Source: Candidatus Gastranaerophilales bacterium
GTDB taxonomy: Bacteria > Cyanobacteriota > Vampirovibrionia > Gastranaerophilales > Gastranaerophilaceae
Direction of reading: 5' to 3'
Assembly (NCBI GenBank): GCA_944322755.1
Contig: CALUPY010000002.1
Coordinates: 31,790-95,789, forward strand
DNA: 64,000 nucleotides
Shown here: positions 1-7,587 of the stretch, in pieces
How positions within the stretch are numbered: the stretch's first letter is position 1
Layout of the letters: each line of letters begins with the position of its first letter
The notes under the pieces: model-generated
Databases searched by the model: none
Seen by the model: the letters and a program-made list of their open reading frames with translations, nothing else
Told to the model about the DNA's origin: nothing
Position numbers and translations under genes: made by a program

Positions 1-4
1 TAAT

Positions 5-355
5 ATGGAAGTAAAAAAGTCAGACTGTGAAGCAATAAACATAGATATTGTGAATAAAGTAAAACCAAACATGCCAGATATGAATACGTTGTATGAGCTG
101 TCTGATTTTTTTAAAGTTATGGGAGACAGTACCAGAATACAGCTTTTGTGGGCTTTGGAAGAGAGCGAGATGTGTGTCGGGGATTTGGCTGTCTTATTGA
201 ATATGACAAAATCAGCTGTATCCCACCAGTTAAAGGTTTTAAGAACAGCAAAGCTTGTCAGAGCACAGAAAAAAGGGAAAAATGTATATTATGCATTGAG
301 TGACAGGCATGTATATACAATTCTTCAAATGGCACTGGAACATGTTTGTGAATAA
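5..355 (+). CDS. ArsR/SmtB-family metal-sensing transcriptional repressor
   Basis: A 116-residue winged-helix protein of the ArsR/SmtB family. The helix-turn-helix lies around residues 55-85 (MTKSAVSHQLKVL) and is followed by a beta wing rich in Lys and Tyr. The C-terminal helix has Asp100, His102, His113 and Glu116, which is exactly the D-x-H-x10-H-x2-E spacing of the alpha5 zinc site of SmtB/CzrA-type repressors. By family knowledge it should dissociate from DNA when zinc or a similar metal binds. It precedes hydG by 63 bp but hydG has its own promoter-like element, so co-regulation is only possible. The start is near the window edge, so an upstream start cannot be excluded. Confidence 0.88.
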   Translation: MEVKKSDCEAINIDIVNKVKPNMPDMNTLYELSDFFKVMGDSTRIQLLWALEESEMCVGDLAVLLNMTKSAVSHQLKVLRTAKLVRAQKKGKNVYYALSDRHVYTILQMALEHVCE

Positions 356-386
356 AGCAGAAATTTGTGTTTAAAAAATTATCGCG

Positions 387-395
387 TGCTATAAT
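387..395 (+). promoter_or_regulatory. Extended -10 promoter for hydG
   Basis: The sequence TG-C-TATAAT forms a perfect extended -10 element. An AGGAG ribosome site starts at 401 and the hydG ATG is at 419. No convincing -35 is seen, which is usual for extended -10 promoters. Confidence 0.55.
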
Positions 396-418
396 TGGTT
401 AGGAGAGGTATCTGAATT

Positions 419-1840
419 ATGTATAATCCAAAATCACACAAAGCCGAAGAGTTTATTCACCATGGCGAAATTCTTGAGACTTTAGAATATGCAAAAAGTA
501 ATAAAAATAACAAGGAAGTAATAGACAGAATACTTGAAAAAGCCAGGCTGAAAAAAGGGCTTTCTCACAGAGAAGCTGCAGTTCTGTTAGACTGCGAGAT
601 AGAAGAAAAGAATAAGGAAATTTTTGACCTTGCTATGGAAATTAAGCAGGACTATTACGGAAACAGAATAGTACTGTTTGCTCCTCTTTATCTTTCTAAT
701 TATTGTGTAAATGGTTGTGTATACTGCCCGTATCACCATCAGAATCAGCACATACCCCGTAAAAAGCTGACTCAGGAAGAAATAAGAAATGAAGTAATTG
801 CGCTTCAGGATATGGGGCATAAACGTCTGGCAATAGAGTCCGGTGAAGATCCTGTGAACAATCCGATAGAATACATTCTGGAATCAATAAAAACTATCTA
901 TTCTGTGAAACATAAAAACGGTGCAATCCGCCGTGTCAATGTAAACATAGCTGCAACATCAGTAGAAAACTACAGAAAACTCCATGAGGCAGGAATCGGT
1001 ACATATGTTCTGTTTCAGGAAACTTACAACAAAGAATCATACGAAAAACTTCATCCGACAGGACCAAAACATAATTATGCCTATCATACGGAAGCTATGG
1101 ACAGAGCAATGGAGGCTGGGATTGATGATGTAAGCCTCGGTGTATTATTTGGATTGGAATCCTACCGATATGAATTTACTGCGCTTATGATGCATGCTGA
1201 GCATTTAGAAGCGGCATTTGGTGTTGGCCCTCATGCAATAAGTGTTCCAAGAATAAAAAAAGCTGATGATATTGATCCTGAGGCTTTTGATAACGGTATT
1301 GATGATGATACATTTGCAAAAATTGTTGCTTGTATTCGTATTGCAACACCATATACGGGCATGATAGTTTCAACAAGGGAGTCCGAAGAATGCAGAAAAA
1401 GGCTGTTGAGTCTCGGAATATCGCAGATGTCAGGAGGTTCAAAAACCAGCGTAGGCGGATATTTTAAACCGATGCCTGATTCTGAGGATTCTTCTCAATT
1501 TGATATTTCAGACAGAAGACCGCTCGATGATGTAATAAAATGGCTTATGGAATTAGGTTATCTTCCCAGTTTCTGTACAGCATGTTACAGAGCAGGCCGC
1601 ACAGGTGAAAGATTTATGGAAGTATGCAAACATCAACAGATACATAACTTCTGTCATCCGAATGCTATTATTACCCTAAAGGAGTATCTTGAGGACTATG
1701 CATCTCCTGAAACCAAAGCTCTTGGTGAAAAATTTATTAAGCATGAAATGGAAATTCTGGAAAGCGGTGAAAAGATTAAGTCAGCAGTAGCAGAGGACTT
1801 GGTAAAAATAGAAGCCGGAGAAAGAGATTTCAGATTCTAA
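419..1840 (+). CDS. hydG: [FeFe]-hydrogenase maturase HydG (2-iminoacetate synthase-type radical SAM enzyme)
   Basis: A 473-residue radical SAM protein. The N-terminal cluster motif is Cys96-x3-Cys100-x2-Cys103. A second C-terminal cluster site, Cys386-x2-Cys389-x22-Cys412, is the CX2CX22C signature that separates HydG from ThiH. By family knowledge HydG cleaves tyrosine to p-cresol plus CO and cyanide, which become ligands of the hydrogenase H-cluster. The partners HydE, HydF and the hydrogenase itself are not in this window. The start is supported by AGGAGAGG upstream. It is followed after 10 bp by a DUF4186 gene that is probably co-transcribed. The product implies fermentative, hydrogen-producing anaerobic metabolism. 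Confidence 0.95.
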   Translation: MYNPKSHKAEEFIHHGEILETLEYAKSNKNNKEVIDRILEKARLKKGLSHREAAVLLDCEIEEKNKEIFDLAMEIKQDYYGNRIVLFAPLYLSNYCVNGCVYCPYHHQNQHIPRKKLTQEEIRNEVIALQDMGHKRLAIESGEDPVNNPIEYILESIKTIYSVKHKNGAIRRVNVNIAATSVENYRKLHEAGIGTYVLFQETYNKESYEKLHPTGPKHNYAYHTEAMDRAMEAGIDDVSLGVLFGLESYRYEFTALMMHAEHLEAAFGVGPHAISVPRIKKADDIDPEAFDNGIDDDTFAKIVACIRIATPYTGMIVSTRESEECRKRLLSLGISQMSGGSKTSVGGYFKPMPDSEDSSQFDISDRRPLDDVIKWLMELGYLPSFCTACYRAGRTGERFMEVCKHQQIHNFCHPNAIITLKEYLEDYASPETKALGEKFIKHEMEILESGEKIKSAVAEDLVKIEAGERDFRF

Positions 1841-1850
1841 AAGTTTTTTT

Positions 1851-2210
1851 ATGAGGCAGAGTATGTACGAAGAAGTTTTTGAAAAATTGAGCAAATCAAA
1901 ATTCAGAAGCCGTTTTAAGCTGTCTCAGAAAGACAAAGATTATGTAGAGAAAAAAGGTCTGGAGACAATAAAGCAGCATGCAATGGACTTTGTACGCTTA
2001 AGAATTGCACCTGCTGAAATAGAAAATGACGGCAAGCAGACGCCTATGCGTAATCATCCTGTGTTTGTTGCACAGCATGCAACAGCGTGCTGCTGCCGGG
2101 GTTGCATAAAAAAGTGGCACGGATTTGAAGCCGGTGTCGAACTATCAGAAAAGCAGCAGGAATATTTAGTCGGGCTGATTATGGAATGGATAAGAAGACA
2201 GCTTTCATAA
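1851..2210 (+). CDS. DUF4186 family protein
   Basis: A 119-residue protein matching the small DUF4186 family as I remember it. The diagnostic core near residues 60-90 is TPMRNHPVFVAQHATACCC followed by RGC and KWHG. The conserved Cys and His residues in this core (CCCRGC, HG) suggest metal binding, but no function is established. It starts 10 bp after hydG stops, so it is probably the second gene of that transcript. It ends 3 bp before the convergent secreted-protein gene on the other strand. Confidence 0.8.
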   Translation: MRQSMYEEVFEKLSKSKFRSRFKLSQKDKDYVEKKGLETIKQHAMDFVRLRIAPAEIENDGKQTPMRNHPVFVAQHATACCCRGCIKKWHGFEAGVELSEKQQEYLVGLIMEWIRRQLS

Positions 2211-2213
2211 AGC

Positions 2214-2507
2214 TTACATACTAAAATTTATGTAAGTAACACCTGGGGATATGTAATAAGGTTCAAAACAATTGTATTGTTTGATTGTATATCCGTTTTT
2301 GTTGCTTATGTATATAGAGGAACAGCCCGTGTTGAAATTTCTGTAATAAGGTCTGTGGTAGGGTCTGTAGATGGGACGGAAATGAGATTTTGGCGGTTTT
2401 TGGTGTTTTACTGCAAGCGGATATTTACCGGAATTATTGGTCGCAAAAGAGGGAAGTCCGGATATTAAAAAGCAAGATAATATTAGTAAAGCAAATATTT
2501 TTTTCAT
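2214..2507 (-). CDS. Small secreted basic protein, unknown function
   Basis: A 97-residue protein with a clear Sec signal peptide (residues 1 to about 22: MKK, a hydrophobic stretch, then SFA). The mature part is rich in Pro, Arg, His and Tyr (repeated RPYHRPYYR-like runs) and has two cysteines. I do not recognise a family. A GGGGT Shine-Dalgarno-like run sits about 7 nt upstream of the ATG. The gene is convergent with the DUF4186 gene with almost no space between them. Confidence 0.6.
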   Translation of the reverse strand: MKKIFALLILSCFLISGLPSFATNNSGKYPLAVKHQKPPKSHFRPIYRPYHRPYYRNFNTGCSSIYISNKNGYTIKQYNCFEPYYISPGVTYINFSM

Positions 2508-2556
2508 TATTTACCCCATATATTCTTACATAAATAGTAACGATAGGAAATAAAAA

Positions 2557-2584
2557 TTGTTCAATATTTATTTTTTGATATAAT
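2557..2584 (+). promoter_or_regulatory. Promoter for the 777-residue hypothetical gene
   Basis: TTGTTC at 2557-2562, a 16-bp gap, and TATAAT at 2579-2584 with an upstream TG (extended -10). The start codon is about 110 bp downstream. Confidence 0.45.
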
Positions 2585-2695
2585 TATAAACCCGTTGAAT
2601 GTGTCTGAATTTTTGTAAATTTTTTATATCAGAACTGAAAATTGCGGGCAAAAAAATATATTTACGACTTTTTAAATATTGTCTTGGAGAATAAA

Positions 2696-5029
2696 ATGCG
2701 AATATATAATATAATCCCATCAACATCACTAACATCAAAGATTAATACATCTAATAATAAACGTGCAGCAGATGGAAATAGTATTAAAGACATAACAAAG
2801 CCTGAAAGAGCAGAAATATCAAAAATCCCTGTTGTTTCTTTTAAAGCACAGCATAATATAAAGCAAAAAACGATTGATACAGAACAGGAAACGAAAAAGC
2901 TCCTGAAACAGTTTGATGAGATTCTTGCCTCTGATATGAGTTTAGAGGAATTGATCCATTTGTATGAAAGAAAGATTACATCACAGCTTATACAGAAAAA
3001 ACAACGCGCAGAGGTTTTGTATGAAGAAGCAGAAAAACTTATGCAGGATCCGTCCGTCAGTCAAATGAAAGCTGAACGATTATTGGCTATCCAGAAAGAG
3101 TTCAAGCAGCTTGAGAAAAATGTTTTTAAAATTAATCCTATGCAATTTCCCAAAAAGCCTGATGTAAATATCGATACTGCGCTTATAAATAAATTCAAAA
3201 CAGCAATTATTGAAGACAATTTTAATCTTGATAAGGTTTATCTTGACTACTATAGCGGCTTAAATAATATTCAAACTCTTGAAGAGTTGAACAAAACTTA
3301 TCCTCAGATAAAATTTCCGGACAGACCGGAATATGTCATTGCAGACAGGATTGTTGCTAATCTGACACGTGATTTTTTTGAAAAACTTGACAGATTAATA
3401 CACAAAAAAGATGAACAAAAAGTCTATGACTTTCTGACACAAAATGTACAGGAAATTTTACAACAAAGTACAAAAAATTCAGATGATGTCTTTTTTAAAG
3501 TCTTTGAATCAACGGTAATGAATATTCTGATGAAATATGACAAACTCCGTACAACGAACACATTTTCATCTGTCCCCCAGTTTCGAAAGAACTCCTCAAT
3601 ACAAATAACAGACAATGACTTAAAACTATTGTCCGTGAATTTTGATGATTTTGTATTGACTGTATTGCGAAAACAGTATCTGGAAAATCAGAAACCGAAT
3701 ACAATTAAATATACAGATGGTGAAATAACTATTCCTGTTTCTTCTTTGAAAGAAAATTTTTATAAATTTGAGAAAAGTTCTGAAAAAATTAAACAGATGA
3801 TTAATGACGCAAAGAAAATTCAGGCAGCAAAAAGAGATTATGAGCATTTTGACGATAAAAAACTAAGAGATAGACTTGCTCTTTTTGCCGGTCATGCGCT
3901 CGGAAATAATGAAAAAATATTTGATACAATAGTTGCATTTGATGCCTGCAACTTTGGAGACAAGGATAAGGCTGCGTTGATAAAATTTTTGAGAGTCCTG
4001 GATTCTGCAAAGGACGGAGAGAAAAGCATTGATGAAGTACTGAAAACTATCAAAGATGAAGATTTGAGACCTATAGAAACAGAAAAACTTAATGAGCTTG
4101 AAAAACAGAAAGTCATTGAATCTTTAAAATACCAACAGCAGCTTGCTTTTTCTCTTAATTCATTAAAGTCCCGGTTTGATGATGCAATGAATTCTTTGTA
4201 TATGAACGACCTGAGCGGAACTGCTGCGTTATGTTCAAAATACAGACCGGAAAATCTTGAGGCAGAAACTGTAGAAAATGCAGAATTTATTATTGATACT
4301 ATAGAAAAGAATATTCAAAATAACAGGAATGATGTAAAAAATAGACTAAAAAACTGGGACACTTATAACTATTACACTGAAAATGGAGCTCAAAGCGATA
4401 TTTATCAACAGGCACAAAAATATGCCCAAAAGCCTGACGGAAGCATAGACGTAAATAGGGCAGGAATTTATTTAAAAAATGCAGAAACTGTTATGAATCT
4501 CCCTAAAAGCCTAGAATATTTAACAGAAAGGGATTTTGTTGCTGCAATAATCAAACGTTCTTCATCAGACGAAACAGCTATTGAAAATCTGTGTAAATAT
4601 GATGAATACAATGAACTTTATGACAAAACACATATTCTTAAATATGCACATAATTTTAATCTCAAAGACAATGTCGAGAAATTTATACTGAAGTATATTG
4701 TTGAGAATGACTATGTAAATACAGACACGATATCTCCGGTAAAATTGAATGAAAACGATACTGTTGATGCAACAATTACCGCAAATGCAAAAAAACAAAT
4801 ACTCGAAAAGTATAAATTCCCCGGATGCATTGAATTTATGGAGGGATTTGAAGATGCGCTTTCTTCTTTGGCTGCTGAATACGGTGCATCCGGTATAAAA
4901 AAGACAGGTTCAAATAATAAATCACTTGAATATAAACTGGAACTTAAACTTAAAGGACATGATGACCGTCTGTTTTCTACGGATAACAATTATTACTTTG
5001 ATATTTTTTCTGACAGAGGGCTACACTGA
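2696..5029 (+). CDS. Large lineage-type hypothetical protein, predominantly helical
   Basis: A protein of 777 residues if it starts at ATG 2696, which I prefer because GGAGA lies 5 nt upstream. A TTG 54 bp earlier keeps the frame open but has no ribosome site. The N-terminus is a short leader ending in PVVSFKAQ near residue 45, a pattern shared by several proteins in this window. The rest is rich in Lys, Glu, Asp and Asn with long amphipathic helices and no signal peptide or membrane segments. I do not recognise a domain. The neighbouring small gene at 5119 has its own promoter. Confidence 0.7.
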   Translation: MRIYNIIPSTSLTSKINTSNNKRAADGNSIKDITKPERAEISKIPVVSFKAQHNIKQKTIDTEQETKKLLKQFDEILASDMSLEELIHLYERKITSQLIQKKQRAEVLYEEAEKLMQDPSVSQMKAERLLAIQKEFKQLEKNVFKINPMQFPKKPDVNIDTALINKFKTAIIEDNFNLDKVYLDYYSGLNNIQTLEELNKTYPQIKFPDRPEYVIADRIVANLTRDFFEKLDRLIHKKDEQKVYDFLTQNVQEILQQSTKNSDDVFFKVFESTVMNILMKYDKLRTTNTFSSVPQFRKNSSIQITDNDLKLLSVNFDDFVLTVLRKQYLENQKPNTIKYTDGEITIPVSSLKENFYKFEKSSEKIKQMINDAKKIQAAKRDYEHFDDKKLRDRLALFAGHALGNNEKIFDTIVAFDACNFGDKDKAALIKFLRVLDSAKDGEKSIDEVLKTIKDEDLRPIETEKLNELEKQKVIESLKYQQQLAFSLNSLKSRFDDAMNSLYMNDLSGTAALCSKYRPENLEAETVENAEFIIDTIEKNIQNNRNDVKNRLKNWDTYNYYTENGAQSDIYQQAQKYAQKPDGSIDVNRAGIYLKNAETVMNLPKSLEYLTERDFVAAIIKRSSSDETAIENLCKYDEYNELYDKTHILKYAHNFNLKDNVEKFILKYIVENDYVNTDTISPVKLNENDTVDATITANAKKQILEKYKFPGCIEFMEGFEDALSSLAAEYGASGIKKTGSNNKSLEYKLELKLKGHDDRLFSTDNNYYFDIFSDRGLH

Positions 5030-5067
5030 TTGTGTAGGATTGTAAAGTTTTTTTTGATTTATGCATC

Positions 5068-5096
5068 TTGCAGGTCTGTAAAAAACTTTATATAAT
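5068..5096 (+). promoter_or_regulatory. Sigma70-type promoter
   Basis: TTGCAG (5068-5073), 17 bp, then TATAAT (5091-5096). It lies just upstream of the small gene starting at 5119. Confidence 0.6.
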
Positions 5097-5118
5097 TATA
5101 GTACAGGAGAAAAGATTT

Positions 5119-5367
5119 ATGTTTCCTATTGCGTCTACACTTGGAATGTCCAATTCTGCATATAGCTTAATGCAGGGTACTCAGCGTGCCGGCAATCTTG
5201 CTTTCTCCGGAAGCAAAAATCTTGCAGCAGTGCACGGAGCAGAAAAACAAAATACACTTGGAATGATTCAGGACAGAAATTTGTATAAGATGCAGGATGT
5301 TGCTTATGAATCAGATAAAGCATTACAGGATAAAAATATAAAACGTACTTTTTCTACTTTTGCTTAA
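5119..5367 (+). CDS. Small hypothetical protein, 82 residues
   Basis: The start is ATG 5119, with AGGAGA 8 nt upstream; earlier in-frame codons overlap the promoter. The product has an N-terminal half rich in Ala, Ser, Gly and Met that contains NLAFSGSKN, reminiscent of the x-F-K/S leader motif of neighbouring lineage-type proteins. The C-terminal half is polar, with possible helices. No family is recognised. Confidence 0.55.
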   Translation: MFPIASTLGMSNSAYSLMQGTQRAGNLAFSGSKNLAAVHGAEKQNTLGMIQDRNLYKMQDVAYESDKALQDKNIKRTFSTFA

Positions 5368-5376
5368 TCTGTAAAC

Positions 5377-5406
5377 TTGACTTTCCGGTTTAAATCATAA
5401 TATATT
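5377..5406 (+). promoter_or_regulatory. Promoter giving a probable leaderless mRNA
   Basis: TTGACT (5377-5382), 18 bp, TATATT (5401-5406). The ATG at 5413 is only 6 nt after the -10 hexamer and there is no ribosome-binding site, so transcription probably starts at the start codon. Confidence 0.55.
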
Positions 5407-5412
5407 CTTCTT

Positions 5413-5967
5413 ATGAAGAAGATATTTTTTGTTATATGTTGTTTGGGATTAATGGCAGGATGTTTTTTTGTTCCTGCGTGTGCTTCTGATATGGGAGCAA
5501 TTGTTGAAGTTAGTAACGACAGCGGAGTTGTTATGAAAAAAGAAGGTTATCAATATAAACAGCTTGGAAGCAAGTATTTTGTACGGTTGGATAAAGATTC
5601 TGAAATAGTTTCAGCTTTAAAAGAAATTTGCAGGGAAAATAATATTACAGCCGGGGCAATTACGGGGCTCGGTGCAATAAAGTCCGTAACTTTTGGCTTT
5701 TTTAATCCCGAGACAAAAGAATATAAAGAAAAAACATTCAATGATTATATGGAAATTACAAGCCTTATCGGTAATGTGTCACAAAAAGATGATGAAGTAT
5801 ATTTGCACTTGCATATGAATGCTTCAGGCAAAGATTACAAAACTATTGGCGGGCATCTTGTGAAGGCTGTTGTCAGTGCAACTTCTGAAATAATCATTGA
5901 TACAGCGGACGGAAACATAGGCAGAAAATTCAGCGAAGAAATTGGTCTGAATCTGTTTGATTTTTAA
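5413..5967 (+). CDS. Exported PPC/DUF296-domain protein
   Basis: A 184-residue protein. Residues 1 to about 24 form a signal peptide; the cysteine in LMAGC could be a lipobox, though ACAS further on is an alternative cleavage site. Residues 50-175 match the PPC (DUF296) fold: G-x-GAI, then GFFNPETKEY, EITSLIGN, the triple-His-like LHLHM and a GGHL motif near the end. In plant AT-hook proteins and free-standing bacterial proteins this fold trimerises and may bind metal through the His residues; its role is not settled. An exported copy is unusual. The gene appears to be leaderless. Confidence 0.78.
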   Translation: MKKIFFVICCLGLMAGCFFVPACASDMGAIVEVSNDSGVVMKKEGYQYKQLGSKYFVRLDKDSEIVSALKEICRENNITAGAITGLGAIKSVTFGFFNPETKEYKEKTFNDYMEITSLIGNVSQKDDEVYLHLHMNASGKDYKTIGGHLVKAVVSATSEIIIDTADGNIGRKFSEEIGLNLFDF

Positions 5968-5979
5968 TTATTGCTTTAC

Positions 5980-5988
5980 TGATATAAT
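5980..5988 (+). promoter_or_regulatory. Extended -10 promoter 6 nt before an ATG
   Basis: TG-A-TATAAT ends at 5988 and the ATG of the next gene is at 5995, again implying a leaderless transcript. Confidence 0.5.
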
Positions 5989-5994
5989 TGGGAT

Positions 5995-6888
5995 ATGCAT
6001 GATATTTGGAATCCTTGGCATGGCTGTAAAAAAATCAGCGAGGGATGCGAAAATTGTTATATGTATTTTTTAGATGCGCAAAGAGATAAGTCTGGCGCTG
6101 ATATTTATCGTGTAAAAAATAATTTTGATTACCCGCTTCACAAAGATAGAAGCGGAAACTATAAAATTAGAAGCGGAGAGTATATTAGAGTGTGTATGAC
6201 ATCTGACTTTTTTCTTGAAGAAGCGGATGAGTGGAGAAAAGAAGCCTGGCAGATAATAAAAAAGCGGTCTGATGTTATCTTTATACTGGTAACAAAAAGA
6301 CCGGAGCGTGTAGAAAAAACATTGCCATCTGACTGGGGCGACGGATGGGAAAATGTTTGGTTTCATGCAACAACTGAAAATCAAAAACGGGCGGATGAAA
6401 GACTACCTATTCTTTTAGAGTTACCGTTTAAACATAAAGGAGTGATGGTTGCTCCATATATTGGGAAAATATCACTTTTAAAATATCTTCAATCCGGTCA
6501 AATAGAAAATGTCTGGTGCGGGGGCGAAAACTATAACGGGGCAAGACCTTTGTTTTTCGAATGGGTGGAACAACTTTCAAATGAGTGCAGAACGTGTGAT
6601 GTGACATTTGAATTCTTTGAAACCGGAAATGTTTTTGTAAAAAACAACAGGAAAATTTCTAACGGTGACAAAATGGAGCAGACAAAACTTGCTTATCTTT
6701 CCGGGTTGAATTATGAAAGTACGAAAAAACAGGTATTTAAACTGCCTCAGGCTATGGAACATAAACAGATAAATCTATTTGAGAAACCGGTTCAAGCAGA
6801 AAAATATTTCAAAATACACTGTAAATATTGCGCAATGAAAAAACGCTGCGCCGGCTGTTCAAAATGCGGGAAATGCAAAGGTGTATAA
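5995..6888 (+). CDS. Phage Gp37/Gp68-like (DUF5131) protein
   Basis: A 297-residue protein beginning WNPWHGCKKISEGCENCYM. This W-x-P-x-x-G-C-x6-C-x2-C-Y opening is characteristic of the Gp37/Gp68 (DUF5131) family, whose Cys spacing resembles a radical-SAM-type cluster site. Later motifs fit as well: VCMTSDFF, LVTKRPER, NVWFHATTEN and WCGGEN. The C-terminus adds a compact cluster (CKYC, CAGCSKCGKCKGV) that may bind zinc or an iron-sulfur cluster. Family members occur in phages and plasmids as well as chromosomes, so this may be an acquired gene. No ribosome site is present; the -10 abuts the start. Confidence 0.82.
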   Translation: MHDIWNPWHGCKKISEGCENCYMYFLDAQRDKSGADIYRVKNNFDYPLHKDRSGNYKIRSGEYIRVCMTSDFFLEEADEWRKEAWQIIKKRSDVIFILVTKRPERVEKTLPSDWGDGWENVWFHATTENQKRADERLPILLELPFKHKGVMVAPYIGKISLLKYLQSGQIENVWCGGENYNGARPLFFEWVEQLSNECRTCDVTFEFFETGNVFVKNNRKISNGDKMEQTKLAYLSGLNYESTKKQVFKLPQAMEHKQINLFEKPVQAEKYFKIHCKYCAMKKRCAGCSKCGKCKGV

Positions 6889-7006
6889 GAAATTTACTAT
6901 TAAATTAAAATATTATGCTGTTTTAAAAGTTCTTTAAAATTAATAATTTTAGAGGTCAAATATTAAAAATGTGGTACTGTTTCTGTTCTGATTAAATAAA
7001 TATTTC

Positions 7007-7035
7007 TTGACAAAAAGTTAGTTATGCCTTACATT
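7007..7035 (+). promoter_or_regulatory. Sigma70-type promoter for the DUF2023 gene
   Basis: A consensus TTGACA (7007-7012), 17 bp, and TACATT (7030-7035), followed by GCAGGG before ATG 7056. The interval from 6889 to here is AT-rich with no gene. Confidence 0.6.
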
Positions 7036-7055
7036 TCTATATATGCAGGGATAAT

Positions 7056-7511
7056 ATGAAAATTTTTGCTGTAAAAAATATTGATTTGACTCCAAAAACG
7101 GTTTTTTCCAATAAAATGCCTGTTTCTTTTTGTGCAAAAGAAATACCAACGCAATCACAGTACAATGATTTAAGAGTTTTTTACCATCATATTTATGAAT
7201 ACAAAAAGGGCTTGAGGAGTCTTGTCTTAACGACAGAAAAGGCTGATAATCGTTGGATTATCGAAAACAAACTCCAGAAAGAACAAATTCCGTACGTAAT
7301 AAATAATATAAATGCTAAAAACATAAATGTATTTTTTGGCAATAGAGATTGCATAAGGGTTGTTTCTACATTTGACAGCAGACTGGATAAATTGACTCCT
7401 GAACAGGACTTTATGCTTGGGATAATGCTCGGGTATGACAAAATACTGCAGTGCAGGAGATATTTTGTCATGAGAGATAAATATTTTTTAAAAAACTCGA
7501 AATACAGCTAA
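7056..7511 (+). CDS. DUF2023 family protein with an N-terminal leader
   Basis: A 151-residue protein. Residues 45 to about 145 match the small DUF2023 family: YHHIYEYKKGLRSLVL near the start, IPYV, VFFG, and LTPEQDFMLGIMLGYD followed by Cys-x2-Tyr/Phe near the end. No biochemical function is known for the family. The first 35 residues are extra relative to family members I know and contain MPVSFCAKE, resembling the x-F leader motif of other proteins here. It ends 76 bp before cas9 and has its own promoter; I see no reason to link it to CRISPR function. Confidence 0.75.
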   Translation: MKIFAVKNIDLTPKTVFSNKMPVSFCAKEIPTQSQYNDLRVFYHHIYEYKKGLRSLVLTTEKADNRWIIENKLQKEQIPYVINNINAKNINVFFGNRDCIRVVSTFDSRLDKLTPEQDFMLGIMLGYDKILQCRRYFVMRDKYFLKNSKYS

Positions 7512-7532
7512 TTTTTTTCTTTAATAAAAAAC

Positions 7533-7561
7533 TTTCCGTCGTAAAACATCTATGATACAAT
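7533..7561 (+). promoter_or_regulatory. Promoter of the cas9-cas1-cas2 operon
   Basis: TTTCCG (7533-7538, weak -35), 17 bp, TACAAT (7556-7561) with an upstream TG (extended -10). It lies 26 bp before the cas9 ATG at 7588. Confidence 0.5.
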
Positions 7562-7587
7562 TGTTTAAAATAAGTTTAGGGCAAAGT

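Noticed and set aside
7056..7511. DUF2023 gene as an accessory CRISPR gene (csn2 or cas4 replacement)
   Set aside because: It has no similarity to Csn2 or Cas4, its own promoter, and a separate promoter precedes cas9.
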